64,000 nucleotides of DNA from Granulibacter bethesdensis CGDNIH1 (GCF_000014285.2 NC_008343.2:2644435-2708434); one strand, 5' to 3'. Counted from the stretch's first letter, positions 45,224-54,523 are shown. Program-made: numbers and translations. Notes: generated by a model not told the origin, from the sequence alone.

Positions 45224-46573
45224 ATGCTGGACAGCGCATCGATCTCCATGAAAATGGGCGAATCAACCAGTGACACACGGCTTTGTGATGTGCTGATCGT
45301 CGGCGCCGGTCCAGCCGGATGCACCGCAGCCTACCTGCTGGCAGAAAAAGGGCGTGATGTCGTTCTGCTGGAGAAAGAACGCCATCCGCGCTTTCATATC
45401 GGGGAGAGCTTGCTGCCACGCAACCTTCAATTAATAGAGCGGCTTGGCCTGACCGAAGATATCGCCACATTCGGCGTGTTCAAACCCGGTGCGGAATTCA
45501 TCTCGGATGATCATGGCGGGAAGGATACAAAATTCTGTTTCGCGGATGCTCTGGACAAGACTTTTACCCATTCCTGGCAAGTGAAACGCGCCGATTTCGA
45601 TGCCGCCCTGTTCCGTAGCGCACGTGACAAGGGGGCGGATGTCATCGATGGCATGCGTGTCACCACCATCCGTTTTCCCGAAGGCGTGCCGGAAGGATCG
45701 GCCCGCGCCATCGTGGAAGCCGTGGACGAAGCCGGAAACGCGCATCATTTTGCTCCCCGCTATGTGATCGACGCTTCGGGACGAGATACGTTTCTGGGCA
45801 GCAAGGTTGGTGGCAAAAAACGGAATCCTCATAACAACACGGCCGCTCTCTACGCCCATTTCCGTCATGTAACGCCACGCCCCTGCGACCGTACCGGTTA
45901 CATTACCATTTGTCTGGTGGAAGGCGGATGGTTCTGGATGATCCCTCTTCCTGACGACATCACCAGCGTCGGCTTTGTCGGCACGCAGGAGGCTTTCAAA
46001 CAACGCAAAGGCTCACTGGAAGATTTCCTCGACACCCGCATCGCCGCCAGCCCGAGTGTCAGCAGCCGCATGATGCAGGCTGAACGGATCTCCAAAGTCA
46101 CCGCCACCGGCAATTACTCCTATTCCTGCGAGCGGCTGTCGGGGCCGGGCTGGATGATGATTGGCGATGCCTTCGCATTTCTGGACCCGGTTTTTTCCTC
46201 CGGTGTCCTGCTGGCCATGACCAGTGGCGAAATGGGGGCGGAGGTCGCCGATCTCTGGCTGGACAATCCTGCTGCCGCCCGGAAAAAGCTGAAAAAAGTC
46301 GAAGCCAAAATCCGTCACGCGATCGGCACGCTGTCCTGGCTGGTTTATCGCATCAATAAACCGGTGCTGCGTGACATGTTCATGTCCCCCAACAACCGTT
46401 TTCGCATGCGGGATGGTCTGGTGTCGCTGCTGGCCGGGAATGTTCATGGGACATTGCCACGCAATCCGGTCCGCGCATTCAAGGGGGCGTATTATTTCCT
46501 GACCACTCTGGCAAAAATCGGTATCAGGCTGACACCGGACGGCGATCTGAAGCGAGGCCCCCGTATCGACTAA
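45224..46573 (+). CDS. FAD-dependent oxidoreductase (halogenase/geranylgeranyl-reductase-like)
   Basis: 449 residues. The Rossmann FAD motif VLIVGAGPAGCTAAYLLAEKG (about 24-44) and LLEKERHPRFHIGESLLPRN match the flavin-dependent halogenase/prenyl reductase branch; GPGWMMIGDAFAFLDPVFSSGVLLAM is the second FAD-binding site. I do not see the WxWxIP motif of true halogenases in full form (WFWMIPLPD is present instead, close to it). Likely substrates are lipids or aromatics, not defined by context. It stands alone behind its own promoter, convergent with a Mop-domain gene. The ribosome binding site is weak. Confidence 0.85.
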   Translation: MLDSASISMKMGESTSDTRLCDVLIVGAGPAGCTAAYLLAEKGRDVVLLEKERHPRFHIGESLLPRNLQLIERLGLTEDIATFGVFKPGAEFISDDHGGKDTKFCFADALDKTFTHSWQVKRADFDAALFRSARDKGADVIDGMRVTTIRFPEGVPEGSARAIVEAVDEAGNAHHFAPRYVIDASGRDTFLGSKVGGKKRNPHNNTAALYAHFRHVTPRPCDRTGYITICLVEGGWFWMIPLPDDITSVGFVGTQEAFKQRKGSLEDFLDTRIAASPSVSSRMMQAERISKVTATGNYSYSCERLSGPGWMMIGDAFAFLDPVFSSGVLLAMTSGEMGAEVADLWLDNPAAARKKLKKVEAKIRHAIGTLSWLVYRINKPVLRDMFMSPNNRFRMRDGLVSLLAGNVHGTLPRNPVRAFKGAYYFLTTLAKIGIRLTPDGDLKRGPRID

Positions 46574-46614
46574 TTGACCAATCAGATACGGAGAAGCCTG
46601 CTTCAGAGTCTCGA

Positions 46615-46821
46615 TCAAACTCCAACCATCACATCCGATGCCTTGATAACGGCTGTCGCTGTATCGCCGATTTTCAGGCCCAGCTCCTCGGATGCTTCGT
46701 TGGTGATCGAGGCCGTCAGGACTACGCCGTCAGCGATTTCAATCTTCACATGCGTGGTCGTGGCCCCCGGCCTGACCTCGACAATGCGGCCCTGAATCTG
46801 ATTACGGGCAGATAATCTCAT
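46615..46821 (-). CDS. Molbindin-type (Mop/TOBE) molybdate-binding protein
   Basis: 68 residues from the ATG at 46821: MRLSARNQIQGRIVEVRPGATTTHVKIEIADGVVLTASITNEASEELGLKIGDTATAVIKASDVMVGV (quoted in parts by motif: SARNQIQG, EVRPGATTTHV, TASITNEA, GDTATAVIKASDVMV). This is a single Mop (TOBE) domain, as in molbindins that bind molybdate or tungstate. No modABC transporter or molybdoenzyme gene lies nearby. A longer frame to 46971 exists but its extra N-terminus is not Mop-like. It may store molybdate in the cytoplasm. Confidence 0.9.
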   Translation of the reverse strand: MRLSARNQIQGRIVEVRPGATTTHVKIEIADGVVLTASITNEASEELGLKIGDTATAVIKASDVMVGV

Positions 46822-46880
46822 TGTAGCCGTCTCCTGTAACGATTGAAGCATCCCTATGGAGGCTTCCTCATTGGGAGCCG

Positions 46881-47432
46881 TCAAGCATGGTTCGGAGATA
46901 TGTTGGCCCTGACATGATCGGCCGCATGTTTTCGGAAAGCACGTACTTTGGGTGCAATCACCGCCTGACAATACGCCGCCTCGGGATGGCGTGCGAAATA
47001 ATCCACGTGCTCCGGTTCGGCTGGATAGAAAATCTGTAAAGGCTCGATCGTCGTCGACAATGGGGCCTGCCAGATTTGCGCAGCCTCGACCTCTGCCAGC
47101 ACCCCACGCGCTGCATTCTCCTGCTCTGTCGAGGCTGGCATGATGACGGAGCGATACTGTGTTCCTACATCCGCACCCTGCCGGTTTGGTGTGGTCGGAT
47201 CGTGAATCGTCAGAAAAATCCTCAGCAGATCGACATAGGAGAGAATAGCCGGATCAAATGTAACCTCGACCACTTCGGCATGGAACGTCGTACCGGTGCA
47301 TACCTCCTTGTAAGTGGGATTGGCCGTATGTCCGCCCGCATAGCCGGGACGGATCGAGGCAACCCCGTTCAATTCCCTCAGCACCGCTTCCACACACCAG
47401 AAGCAGCCGCCCCCTATGACCGCCGTTTCCAT
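46881..47432 (-). CDS. msrA: Peptide methionine sulfoxide reductase MsrA
   Basis: 183 residues from the ATG at 47432, which has AGGAG seven bases upstream; a GTG two codons earlier lacks proper spacing. The catalytic GGGCFWCVEAVLREL motif is at residues 8-22, with GYAGGHTANPTYKEVCTGTTFHAEVVEVTFDP following. MsrA reduces methionine-S-sulfoxide in proteins. The fold is complete. Distal cysteines for thiol recycling are less obvious (one in EAAYCQAVI). It is not fused to msrB. Confidence 0.96.
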   Translation of the reverse strand: METAVIGGGCFWCVEAVLRELNGVASIRPGYAGGHTANPTYKEVCTGTTFHAEVVEVTFDPAILSYVDLLRIFLTIHDPTTPNRQGADVGTQYRSVIMPASTEQENAARGVLAEVEAAQIWQAPLSTTIEPLQIFYPAEPEHVDYFARHPEAAYCQAVIAPKVRAFRKHAADHVRANISPNHA

Positions 47433-47506
47433 CCACACTCTCCTGCCGATTTGCCTTGCTGCAATGTCGGCACGGCAACGCCCGGATAAAAGAGGCCGAA
47501 TGATAT

Positions 47507-48889
47507 TCAGGCAGCCAGCGTGCGGGATGTGGCACGGAATGTATGGGCGGGATGGGTTTCACCCAGCCGGTCGCCCTGACCGAACAGCTTGTTGCGCAGA
47601 CTGCCTTCGGCATAGGCGGTCTTATAGACACCGCGCCGCTGGAGTTCAGGGATCACCAGATCGACAAAATCCTCGAACGTTTCGGGTGTGACGGCGTAGG
47701 CGAGGTTGAAGCCGTCAATGCCGGTCTCCTCGATCCATGCCTGCAATTCGTCCGCTACACGCTCTGGCGAGCCGATGACGATCGGGCCTGTCCCACCAAT
47801 GGCCGCGAATTCGGCAATTTCCCTGATCGTCCAGACTTTACCGGGATCGGCGACCGTGAAAGCATCCACCGCCGAGTGAATCGCGTCATTCCGGATCTGC
47901 TTCAACTCATCATCCAGCCCGTATTGGGAAAAGTCGATCCCGGTCCAGCCCGACATCAATGTCAAGGCTCCCCGGTGACTGACATAACGCCGATATTCGT
48001 CAAATTTCGCCTGTGCTTCCTCATCAGTGCGACCAACGATCACAGTCATGAGGGTAAAAATCAGAATATCCGATGGATCGCGGCCCTGCTCGCCAGCCTG
48101 CTTGCGAATATCGGCAACACTGGGTGCAATCACCTGTTTCGAGGGGCCCGCAATGAAAACGCATTCCGCATGTCGTGCCGCAAAGGCCCGGCCTTTGCGA
48201 GAGGCGCCCGCCTGATAAAGCACGGGTGTACGCTGCTTCGATGGTTCACACAGATGCATGGCATCCACACGGAAATAGGCGCCGTCATGATGCACTTTCC
48301 TCACCTTGTCCGGCTGGGTGAATACCCCGCTGACAGGATCGCGCAGAACGGCATCATCATCCCAACTTCCTTCCCACAGCTTGTAGGTCAGTTGCATGTA
48401 TTCCTCGGCAATATCGTATCGCGTATCGTGCTCCGGCTGCTTCGCCAGCCCGGAGCCTTTCGCCGCACTGTTCAGATAGCCGGTGACGATGTTCCAGCCG
48501 ATCCTTCCCTCCGTCAGGTGATCGAGCGTTGACATGCGCCGCGCAAACGGAAAAGGCGGTTCATAGGAAAGGGTGCAGGTCAGACCAAACCCCAGATGCC
48601 GGGTGACCGCGGCCATAGCAGGAATAAGCATCGCCGGATCATTGACGGGAATCTGTGCCGCATCGATCAGCGCAGCATGCGCGTTCCCGCCATAAACATC
48701 ATACACACCCAGCACATCGGCCAGAAACAGGCCATCGAACAATCCCCGCTCCAGCGTTTGGGCCAGATCGGTCCAGTACCCAAGCGTGTTATACATGCCC
48801 GACCGATCACGCGGATGACGCCAGAGGCCGGAGGATTGATGGCCGACACAATTCATGTCGAACGCGTTCAGACGGATCTGCTTCGCCAT
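47507..48889 (-). CDS. LLM-class flavin-dependent monooxygenase (NtaA/SnaA/DszA family)
   Basis: 460 residues. The start KQIRLNAFDMNCVGHQSSGLWRHPRDRSGMY and the segments ARRMSTLDHLTEGRIGWNIVTGYLNSAAKG and QAGASRKGRAFAARHAECVFIAGPSKQ are typical of FMNH2-dependent monooxygenases such as nitrilotriacetate monooxygenase component A. They oxidise organosulfur or amino-acid-like compounds with flavin supplied by a separate reductase, which is not in the window. An AT-rich promoter with a palindrome lies upstream. Substrate unknown. Confidence 0.9.
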   Translation of the reverse strand: MAKQIRLNAFDMNCVGHQSSGLWRHPRDRSGMYNTLGYWTDLAQTLERGLFDGLFLADVLGVYDVYGGNAHAALIDAAQIPVNDPAMLIPAMAAVTRHLGFGLTCTLSYEPPFPFARRMSTLDHLTEGRIGWNIVTGYLNSAAKGSGLAKQPEHDTRYDIAEEYMQLTYKLWEGSWDDDAVLRDPVSGVFTQPDKVRKVHHDGAYFRVDAMHLCEPSKQRTPVLYQAGASRKGRAFAARHAECVFIAGPSKQVIAPSVADIRKQAGEQGRDPSDILIFTLMTVIVGRTDEEAQAKFDEYRRYVSHRGALTLMSGWTGIDFSQYGLDDELKQIRNDAIHSAVDAFTVADPGKVWTIREIAEFAAIGGTGPIVIGSPERVADELQAWIEETGIDGFNLAYAVTPETFEDFVDLVIPELQRRGVYKTAYAEGSLRNKLFGQGDRLGETHPAHTFRATSRTLAA

Positions 48890-48922
48890 TGTCCGGCCCT
48901 GCTTAAATAACGATTCCTTAAC

Positions 48923-48982
48923 GTTATATCAATAATAAATGTAAAATTGTCAAGATTAATAAATAAAACGATTTTAAATCGT
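48923..48982 (-). promoter_or_regulatory. Promoter and palindromic site upstream of the LLM monooxygenase
   Basis: On the minus strand TTGACA (complement of 48948-48953) and TATAAC (complement of 48923-48928) form -35/-10 elements with a rather long 19-bp spacer. Just upstream lies the palindrome ACGATTTTAAATCGT (48968-48982), a possible activator or repressor site. The 48905-48990 stretch is far more AT-rich than its surroundings. Confidence 0.4.
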
Positions 48983-49030
48983 ATTAATTTCTCTTCAGAG
49001 CAGGGACGAGCCGGCTGCCCGGGGTCCATA

Positions 49031-49063
49031 ACAAAACTGCCGTCCCATGGTCTGGAACGGCAG
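49031..49063 (-). terminator. Intrinsic terminator after the HemY-like gene
   Basis: On the minus strand CTGCCGTTCC pairs with GGGACGGCAG (one mismatch) followed by TTTTGTT, 23 bp past the gene's stop. Confidence 0.7.
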
Positions 49064-49085
49064 CCTGAATGGAAGAAGATAGATA

Positions 49086-50390
49086 TCAGCGGAGGGCCAG
49101 AAACGGCTCCTTGACTGTCGAGGACAGTACAGGCGGTAACGCCACACCAGCGTCGCCCGGCGTAGTCCAGCGTATCTGACCGGGCGTATGACAGGCCGGA
49201 CAGGCAGCCGCCCAATGCGTCGTGGCATGACCGCAGTGCAGGCAGCGCCACCCCGGATCGGGGCTGGCCTCCGAGGCGCGACGCAGCGCGGCCTGCATGG
49301 CGGCACCGGGGCCATGCTCCTTTTCCTCGATATCAGCCAACAGCAGCCAGACCCGCTTCTGGTCGATCAGGCGACTGGCCTGTTCGGCATGGCTGCGGGC
49401 TTCGCCGGTCAGCCCGGCAGCCAGATTTTCCCGTGCCAGTAACAGATGCGACTCGGGATGACCGGGATTGCCAGCCACCAGACGCTTGACCGTGCGCACC
49501 CGTGTCAGTGGATCCGTCACACCGGACAGGGCCACCACCGCCAGATCGGGTTGCGGATGGGCGGCCCATGCCTTGACCAGCACGGCATCGGAACGTCTCT
49601 GCCGACCGGCTGCCCGCAGCGTAGTCGCATAGGCAATGGCCGCTGAGGTCAGGCTGGGATCCAGACGAAACGCCTGCCGGGCCGTGCGCAGCTTTTCGGC
49701 CTGATCCAGCTCCGCCTGCGCTGCTGCCGTAGCAAAGGCCGCCCGTTGTTGATCGTTTTCCGCCAAAGACAGCGCATCCATCCAGCGACCACCACGGATC
49801 GCCAGATTGACACGCTCGGTCCGCAGCCAGGCTGCACCGGGGTGGGCCAGTTCCGCCTTGCGCGCCAGTTCCGCGGCACTTGTCCAGTCCTCGCGCGTGA
49901 TAGCCTCCCTCAGCAGGCCGCGATAGCCGAGGAAAGAGGCATCTTCAGTCCGGGTCAGCGCATGGAAGGCCTGCGTGGCCTCACTCTCCCGGCCGGAGAG
50001 ACGCGCCGCCTCGGCCATCAACAGCAGAGTTTGAGCGGTATCGCCGAGACAGGCACGAGCCTTGCCTGCCTCGCGCCATGCTCCGCCCGCATCCCCCGCC
50101 GCCAGCGAGACCAGCGCACGGGAAACGGCATAATCCCCGGCCTGCCGCGTCCGCGCCTGCCGCCAGCGGCGGATTGTGCGGGGGAGGCCCAGAATGGCGC
50201 CGACAGCCCGCAGCAACAGATGCACGGCCAGAACCAGAATGACGACCGCAACGATGGCCGCTGGCACCGACATGTCGATGGTCAGATCATCCCCGACCGT
50301 CATGCCGACATGGCCGGGCAGTCCGGCGACATACCACGCGGCGGCAACGACCACCGCTGCGGGGAGAACAATTTTGATGATACGGCGCAT
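49086..50390 (-). CDS. HemY-like tetratricopeptide membrane protein with C-terminal zinc ribbon
   Basis: 434 residues. Two N-terminal hydrophobic helices (IKIVLPAAVVVAAAWYVAGL and VPAAIVAVVILVLAVHLLLRAVGAILGLP) match the HemY N-terminal domain, followed by TPR-like helical repeats. Near the C-terminus is a four-cysteine ribbon, CLHCGHATTHWAAACPACHTPG. HemY proteins are genetically linked to haem synthesis but their biochemical role is unproven; this is not the HemY protoporphyrinogen oxidase of Bacillus. It overlaps the COG4223-type gene by one base and ends the hemC-hemD unit. Confidence 0.85.
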   Translation of the reverse strand: MRRIIKIVLPAAVVVAAAWYVAGLPGHVGMTVGDDLTIDMSVPAAIVAVVILVLAVHLLLRAVGAILGLPRTIRRWRQARTRQAGDYAVSRALVSLAAGDAGGAWREAGKARACLGDTAQTLLLMAEAARLSGRESEATQAFHALTRTEDASFLGYRGLLREAITREDWTSAAELARKAELAHPGAAWLRTERVNLAIRGGRWMDALSLAENDQQRAAFATAAAQAELDQAEKLRTARQAFRLDPSLTSAAIAYATTLRAAGRQRRSDAVLVKAWAAHPQPDLAVVALSGVTDPLTRVRTVKRLVAGNPGHPESHLLLARENLAAGLTGEARSHAEQASRLIDQKRVWLLLADIEEKEHGPGAAMQAALRRASEASPDPGWRCLHCGHATTHWAAACPACHTPGQIRWTTPGDAGVALPPVLSSTVKEPFLALR

Positions 50391-51520
50391 CAGGCGTGTG
50401 CCGCCATATCGGACAGCGCAGCCTGCGCATCCAGCAGAGCCTGTGCCTGCGCTTTCCAGCCACTGACAGCCTGCACCGCCGGCCCCGTCAGCGCATCCAG
50501 TGTCCTGACGGCCCCGGCAAGATCACCCGCATCCAATGCTTTTCTGGCCCGGGCAATGACACCAGCCGCAGGATCACCCACCAGAACCTGATCCCCCCGC
50601 CGGACGGTGACCAGCGTTTCGGCTTTTTGTTTTACAGTTTCCCAGAAGGAAGCATGACTCACATCCGGGCGGGATGCTTCCAGAGCACGCTGTGCCACAG
50701 TCTCGAAAGACAAGGTCAGCGCCGCCAAGGTCGGAGGGGCCTCCTGCGCAAAGCGGGTCAAGGCAGGCGGCGCATTTGGAATATCACCCAGCTTCTCGCC
50801 CCGGCCAAGAGCAGAGGAGGCAGCCTGAAGACGGGCCAGCCTGCCCGCCCGATCGGCCAGCGCCGTTACTTTTCCGGCCTCCCCGGCGATTTCGTTCAGG
50901 CGTTCACGCGCCTGTTGCAGCGCCTGCACCGCCCCTTGCTGCTCTGCATCCAGTTTCGTGAGGCGAGATTCCAGTACGTGAAGCGCGGCCTGCATCCGAT
51001 CGCGTTCAGAATCGGAAAGATCCCTGAATCGCTTTTGCTCTGCCGTGATGTCATCCACGCGCTTCGTCAACGCATCAACCGCAGTCACGGTCGCTTCATC
51101 GCGGGCGGCAGGGCGGTGTTCAAGCGTGTCGAGACGCGCTGTATGAGCACGTACAAAGCCCGCAAGTGATTGCATCTGCCGGTGAAGCGTGGTGCCAAGA
51201 TCCTCGATCTGTTCCTCCATCTTCTTGATGGCAGGCCGTTCGGTGTCATGGCGGCTGGTGACGTTTTCCTCCAGCGCCTCCAATCGTGCCAGCAGCACGG
51301 GATCGGTCGGCTGCGATTGTACGCCCAGATACAACGATACTCCCCCAAGAACGAGCGCACCCACCGCCAGGACCAGCGCAGCACGGGGAAGAGTTTCCTG
51401 CCGGTTCGTGCTGTCCGGTTTCTGCGTGGATGAAGGCTGAGGGGAAGAAGAGGGAATTGCCCCGCTCATCTCGTCCGCATGGCCATCAATCTGCGGCCCG
51501 GTCTTGTCTGACTCATTCAT
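50390..51520 (-). CDS. Mitofilin-like (COG4223) single-pass membrane protein of the hem cluster
   Basis: 376 residues. A proline/serine-rich cytoplasmic N-terminus is followed by one membrane helix (LPRAALVLAVGALVLGGVSLYLGVQ, about 44-68), a long coiled-coil region (residues ~80-215, heptad-like with many Ala, Leu, Glu and Arg) and a C-terminal helical domain. This layout resembles the HemX-like/mitofilin proteins that follow hemD in alphaproteobacteria. Role in haem synthesis is inferred from position between hemD (4-bp overlap) and the HemY-like gene. Confidence 0.8.
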   Translation of the reverse strand: MNESDKTGPQIDGHADEMSGAIPSSSPQPSSTQKPDSTNRQETLPRAALVLAVGALVLGGVSLYLGVQSQPTDPVLLARLEALEENVTSRHDTERPAIKKMEEQIEDLGTTLHRQMQSLAGFVRAHTARLDTLEHRPAARDEATVTAVDALTKRVDDITAEQKRFRDLSDSERDRMQAALHVLESRLTKLDAEQQGAVQALQQARERLNEIAGEAGKVTALADRAGRLARLQAASSALGRGEKLGDIPNAPPALTRFAQEAPPTLAALTLSFETVAQRALEASRPDVSHASFWETVKQKAETLVTVRRGDQVLVGDPAAGVIARARKALDAGDLAGAVRTLDALTGPAVQAVSGWKAQAQALLDAQAALSDMAAHA

Positions 51521-52281
51521 CGCAGGAGGGCCAGAAGATCGTCCTGAGTAGGCTGCGCTGCGACACGTATATCCCTCCAGGTTAAAGCAGTGATGGCCTC
51601 CACGACCGCGGGGGAGATGACACAGGCCACCAGCCCCGACGCCGCATCGGCCAATCCGGCCCTGTCCAGAAGACGCACGAAACTCCGTGCCGTTTCCGGT
51701 GAAAAGAACAGGACCGCCTTCAATCCGGCCACCCCCGCAGAGGGGGCAGCCCCTTCCATCAGAATGCGCAGAGCCTGCTCCGCCTGTTCGGGCAGAGCCT
51801 GCACCGGGCGGGCGCAGTATACGAAACGATGCAGAACGGTGAACCCGCTCTGGCTCAATCCTTGATACAAAAACGCGCCCTGTTCCTCTCCCGAGGCAAG
51901 CAGCAGCGGCTTTCCAGCCGGGTCAAGCCGGGCACGAACAAGCATCAGCAGACGGTCTGCATCTTTTCCGGCACTGGTCACATCCTGATGACCTGCCGCC
52001 TGCGCCGCCCTTGCTGTGGCATCCCCTACTGCGAACAGAGGCAAAGAACGCAGCGGATCAAGCGCGGGAATCGCATTGGCGCTGGTCACCAGCACCGCCT
52101 GCAAATCAGGCAGTGCCTCCTCCACCAGCGCATCGGCGCGGATTTCAACCTCCAGCGCAGGGGCCAGCACCGGCGTAAAACCGAGTGCGTCCAGCCGTCG
52201 CGCCGTCGCCGAAGCACCCGGCTCGGGCCGGGTAACCAGGATGGCGGGCCGTTCAATGCGGGACGAGATCGGAAGGCTCAT
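51517..52281 (-). CDS. hemD: Uroporphyrinogen-III synthase
   Basis: 254 residues. This family has low sequence conservation, but the start RPAILVTRPEPGASATARRLDALGFTPVLAPALEVEI, the middle VLVTSANAIPAL.. and GDATARAAQAAGHQDV segments, and the position directly after hemC on the same strand make the call firm. HemD cyclises and isomerises hydroxymethylbilane into uroporphyrinogen III. It is 18 bp after hemC and overlaps the next gene by 4 bp. Confidence 0.92.
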   Translation of the reverse strand: MSLPISSRIERPAILVTRPEPGASATARRLDALGFTPVLAPALEVEIRADALVEEALPDLQAVLVTSANAIPALDPLRSLPLFAVGDATARAAQAAGHQDVTSAGKDADRLLMLVRARLDPAGKPLLLASGEEQGAFLYQGLSQSGFTVLHRFVYCARPVQALPEQAEQALRILMEGAAPSAGVAGLKAVLFFSPETARSFVRLLDRAGLADAASGLVACVISPAVVEAITALTWRDIRVAAQPTQDDLLALLR

Positions 52282-52299
52282 ACCCCGCTTTGCCCCCTG

Positions 52300-53334
52300 T
52301 TAATCGAGGAAAATATCGGGCGGGCTGTCGGCACGCAGGCTGCGCCCGAGTTCGGCGCCCAGCGCCTCCGCTTCCGAAACCGCACCCTGCAACGTCCGGC
52401 GCAGCAGAAAGCTGCCATCCTCAGCGGCGACCAGACCGGTCAGATGCAGCACACCCCCCGACAATATCCGCGCATGTCCGCCGATCGGCGTACGGCAGGA
52501 CCCATCCAGCAGATTGAGCAACGCGCGTTCCGCGGTGGAGACCGCCTTGGCTTCCCGATCCTCGATCCCGGCCAGCAGGTCGCGCAGAGCGTAATCGTCT
52601 TCCCGCACCGTGACGCCGACAATGCCCTGACAGGCGGCAGGCACCATGATTTCGGTATCCAGCACCACGCTTGCCGCCTGCTCCATATCCAGCCGCCGCA
52701 GCCCGGCCAGAGCGAGAAGGCTGGCATCGCATTCCCCCCGCGCCAGCTTGGCAAGGCGGGTCTGGACATTGCCACGGATCGTTGCAAAACGAAGATCAGG
52801 GCGGGCATGGGCCAGCTGGGCCTGTCTCCGTACCGATGAGGTGCCGACCAGCGCGCCCTGTTGCAGCACGCTGAACGGATCTCCCGGCGGGGGCGGGGTG
52901 AAGCCGGGGGGAAGGATAATCGCATCCCGCGCGTCTTCGCGCTTGAGGGTGCAGGCCAGTACGATGCCGGGGGGAAGCTGGGTTTCCAGATCCTTCAGGC
53001 TGTGAACCGCGAAGTCGATCCGCCGGTCAGCCAGCGCTTCGTGAATTTCCTTGGCAAACAGACCTTTGCCGCCAATCTCCGCCAGACGCCGGTCCTGCAC
53101 ACGATCGCCGGTGGTGTTGATCTGATGTTCCTCGAACACCTCCATATCCCGCAGGATCGGGCAGAAGCTGCGCAGCCGGGCGAGAAAGGCACGGGTTTGC
53201 ACCAGGGCAAGAGGAGAAGCGCGTGTGCCGACCCGTAAAGGCAGGCCATGCATCCCCACATGGGAGGATGGCGGCGTAGAAGAGGGCGTTGTGGGGCCAG
53301 AGGGATGACCAGAGGGGGGGTGGGCGGGTTGCAT
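52300..53334 (-). CDS. hemC: Porphobilinogen deaminase (hydroxymethylbilane synthase)
   Basis: 344 residues. LRVGTRASPLALVQTRAFL begins the fold, RDARDAIIL and GTSSVRRQAQL follow, and LLDGSCRTPIGGHA holds the cysteine that carries the dipyrromethane cofactor. It joins four porphobilinogens into hydroxymethylbilane. The ATG at 53334 has AGGA seven bases upstream and gives a Pro/Ser-rich extension of about 27 residues; an internal ATG at 53253 would give the normal length. It is divergent from tsaD across 43 bp. Confidence 0.95.
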   Translation of the reverse strand: MQPAHPPSGHPSGPTTPSSTPPSSHVGMHGLPLRVGTRASPLALVQTRAFLARLRSFCPILRDMEVFEEHQINTTGDRVQDRRLAEIGGKGLFAKEIHEALADRRIDFAVHSLKDLETQLPPGIVLACTLKREDARDAIILPPGFTPPPPGDPFSVLQQGALVGTSSVRRQAQLAHARPDLRFATIRGNVQTRLAKLARGECDASLLALAGLRRLDMEQAASVVLDTEIMVPAACQGIVGVTVREDDYALRDLLAGIEDREAKAVSTAERALLNLLDGSCRTPIGGHARILSGGVLHLTGLVAAEDGSFLLRRTLQGAVSEAEALGAELGRSLRADSPPDIFLD

Positions 53335-53377
53335 GCATGTGTCCTAAAACCCGTACAGAGGAAAGGAAAGAGTACAG

Positions 53378-54523
53378 ATGACCCCCAATCTGCCGGAAAC
53401 GCATGAAGCAGTGGATTTTCCGGCTTCCGAAAACCTTTTTCCGGGTCCGGTCCTGGGTATCGAGACCTCCTGCGATGAAACCGCCGCTGCCGTCCTGGAC
53501 GGATCTGGCCGTATTCTGGCGGAAATCGTGTTGAGCCAGTACGACGATCATGCCCGCTTCGGCGGGGTGGTGCCGGAAATCGCCGCCCGTGCCCATCTGG
53601 CCTATCTGCCCGGCATGGTGACAGAGGTAATGGACAAAGCCGGACTCCGTTTTCAGGATCTGGCCGCGATTGCCGCAACCTCCGGTCCGGGGCTGATCGG
53701 TGGATTGCTGGTGGGGGCGGGGTTGGGCAAAGGTCTGGCTCTGGCGGCAAAACGACCCTTTATCGCCATCAATCATCTGGAAGCTCATGCTCTGGCCGCG
53801 CTGCTGCCGGCATTGGGTGGGGTGGCGGAAATAACCTCCGGTGAGCATTTCCCTTTCCTGCTGATGCTGCTGTCCGGCGGTCATTGCCAGTGCATTCTGG
53901 TCGAGGGGGTCGGACGTTACCGGCGGCTCGGCGGCACGATCGACGATGCGGTCGGGGAGGCCTTCGACAAGGTCGGCAAGCTGCTGGGGCTGGGCTGGCC
54001 CGGCGGTCCGGCGCTGGAGCGGCTGGCCTTGCAGGGCAATCCACACGCCCTTGCTTTTCCCCGCCCCATGAAGGGCAGGGTGGGGTGCGATTTCAGTTTT
54101 TCGGGACTGAAGACGGCGGTGGCCCAGTATGTTGCCCGGTTTCCGGACGGGCCGCTGCCTTTATCCGATGCTGCCGACATAGCCGCCAGTTTTCAGGCCG
54201 CCGTTGCCGATGTCATGGCCGACCGCGCCACCGCCGCCCTTGCTATGGCGGATGAGATCGCGCCCGCGAAAATGCTCGTCGTCTCCGGCGGGGTCGCGGC
54301 CAATGCAGCGATCCGGGCGGCGCTTTCCACCGCCGCCGAGCATCGTGGCATTGCCATGCTCGCCCCACCACCCCGGCTGTGCACCGATAATGCCGTTATG
54401 GTGGCCTGGGCCGGGCTGCATCGTCTGAAATATGGCGCGGTCTCCGGTCTGGATCATGCCCCCCTGCCACGCTGGCCGCTGGATGCGCCGGATATGGCGC
54501 TGCCGGAATCGACCACGCCATGA
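53378..54523 (+). CDS. tsaD: tRNA N6-adenosine threonylcarbamoyltransferase
   Basis: 381 residues. The family motif GPVLGIETSCDETAAAVLDG opens the ASKHA fold; the metal-binding NHLEAHALA, LLSGGHCQCILVEG, GEAFDKVGKLLGLGWPGGP and VVSGGVAANAAIRAAL segments follow. TsaD transfers threonylcarbamoyl to A37 of ANN-decoding tRNAs (t6A), with TsaB and TsaE. An N-terminal extension of about 24 residues precedes the core. It overlaps rlmJ by 4 bp, forming tsaD-rlmJ-gpsA, and is divergent from hemC. Confidence 0.97.
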   Translation: MTPNLPETHEAVDFPASENLFPGPVLGIETSCDETAAAVLDGSGRILAEIVLSQYDDHARFGGVVPEIAARAHLAYLPGMVTEVMDKAGLRFQDLAAIAATSGPGLIGGLLVGAGLGKGLALAAKRPFIAINHLEAHALAALLPALGGVAEITSGEHFPFLLMLLSGGHCQCILVEGVGRYRRLGGTIDDAVGEAFDKVGKLLGLGWPGGPALERLALQGNPHALAFPRPMKGRVGCDFSFSGLKTAVAQYVARFPDGPLPLSDAADIAASFQAAVADVMADRATAALAMADEIAPAKMLVVSGGVAANAAIRAALSTAAEHRGIAMLAPPPRLCTDNAVMVAWAGLHRLKYGAVSGLDHAPLPRWPLDAPDMALPESTTP

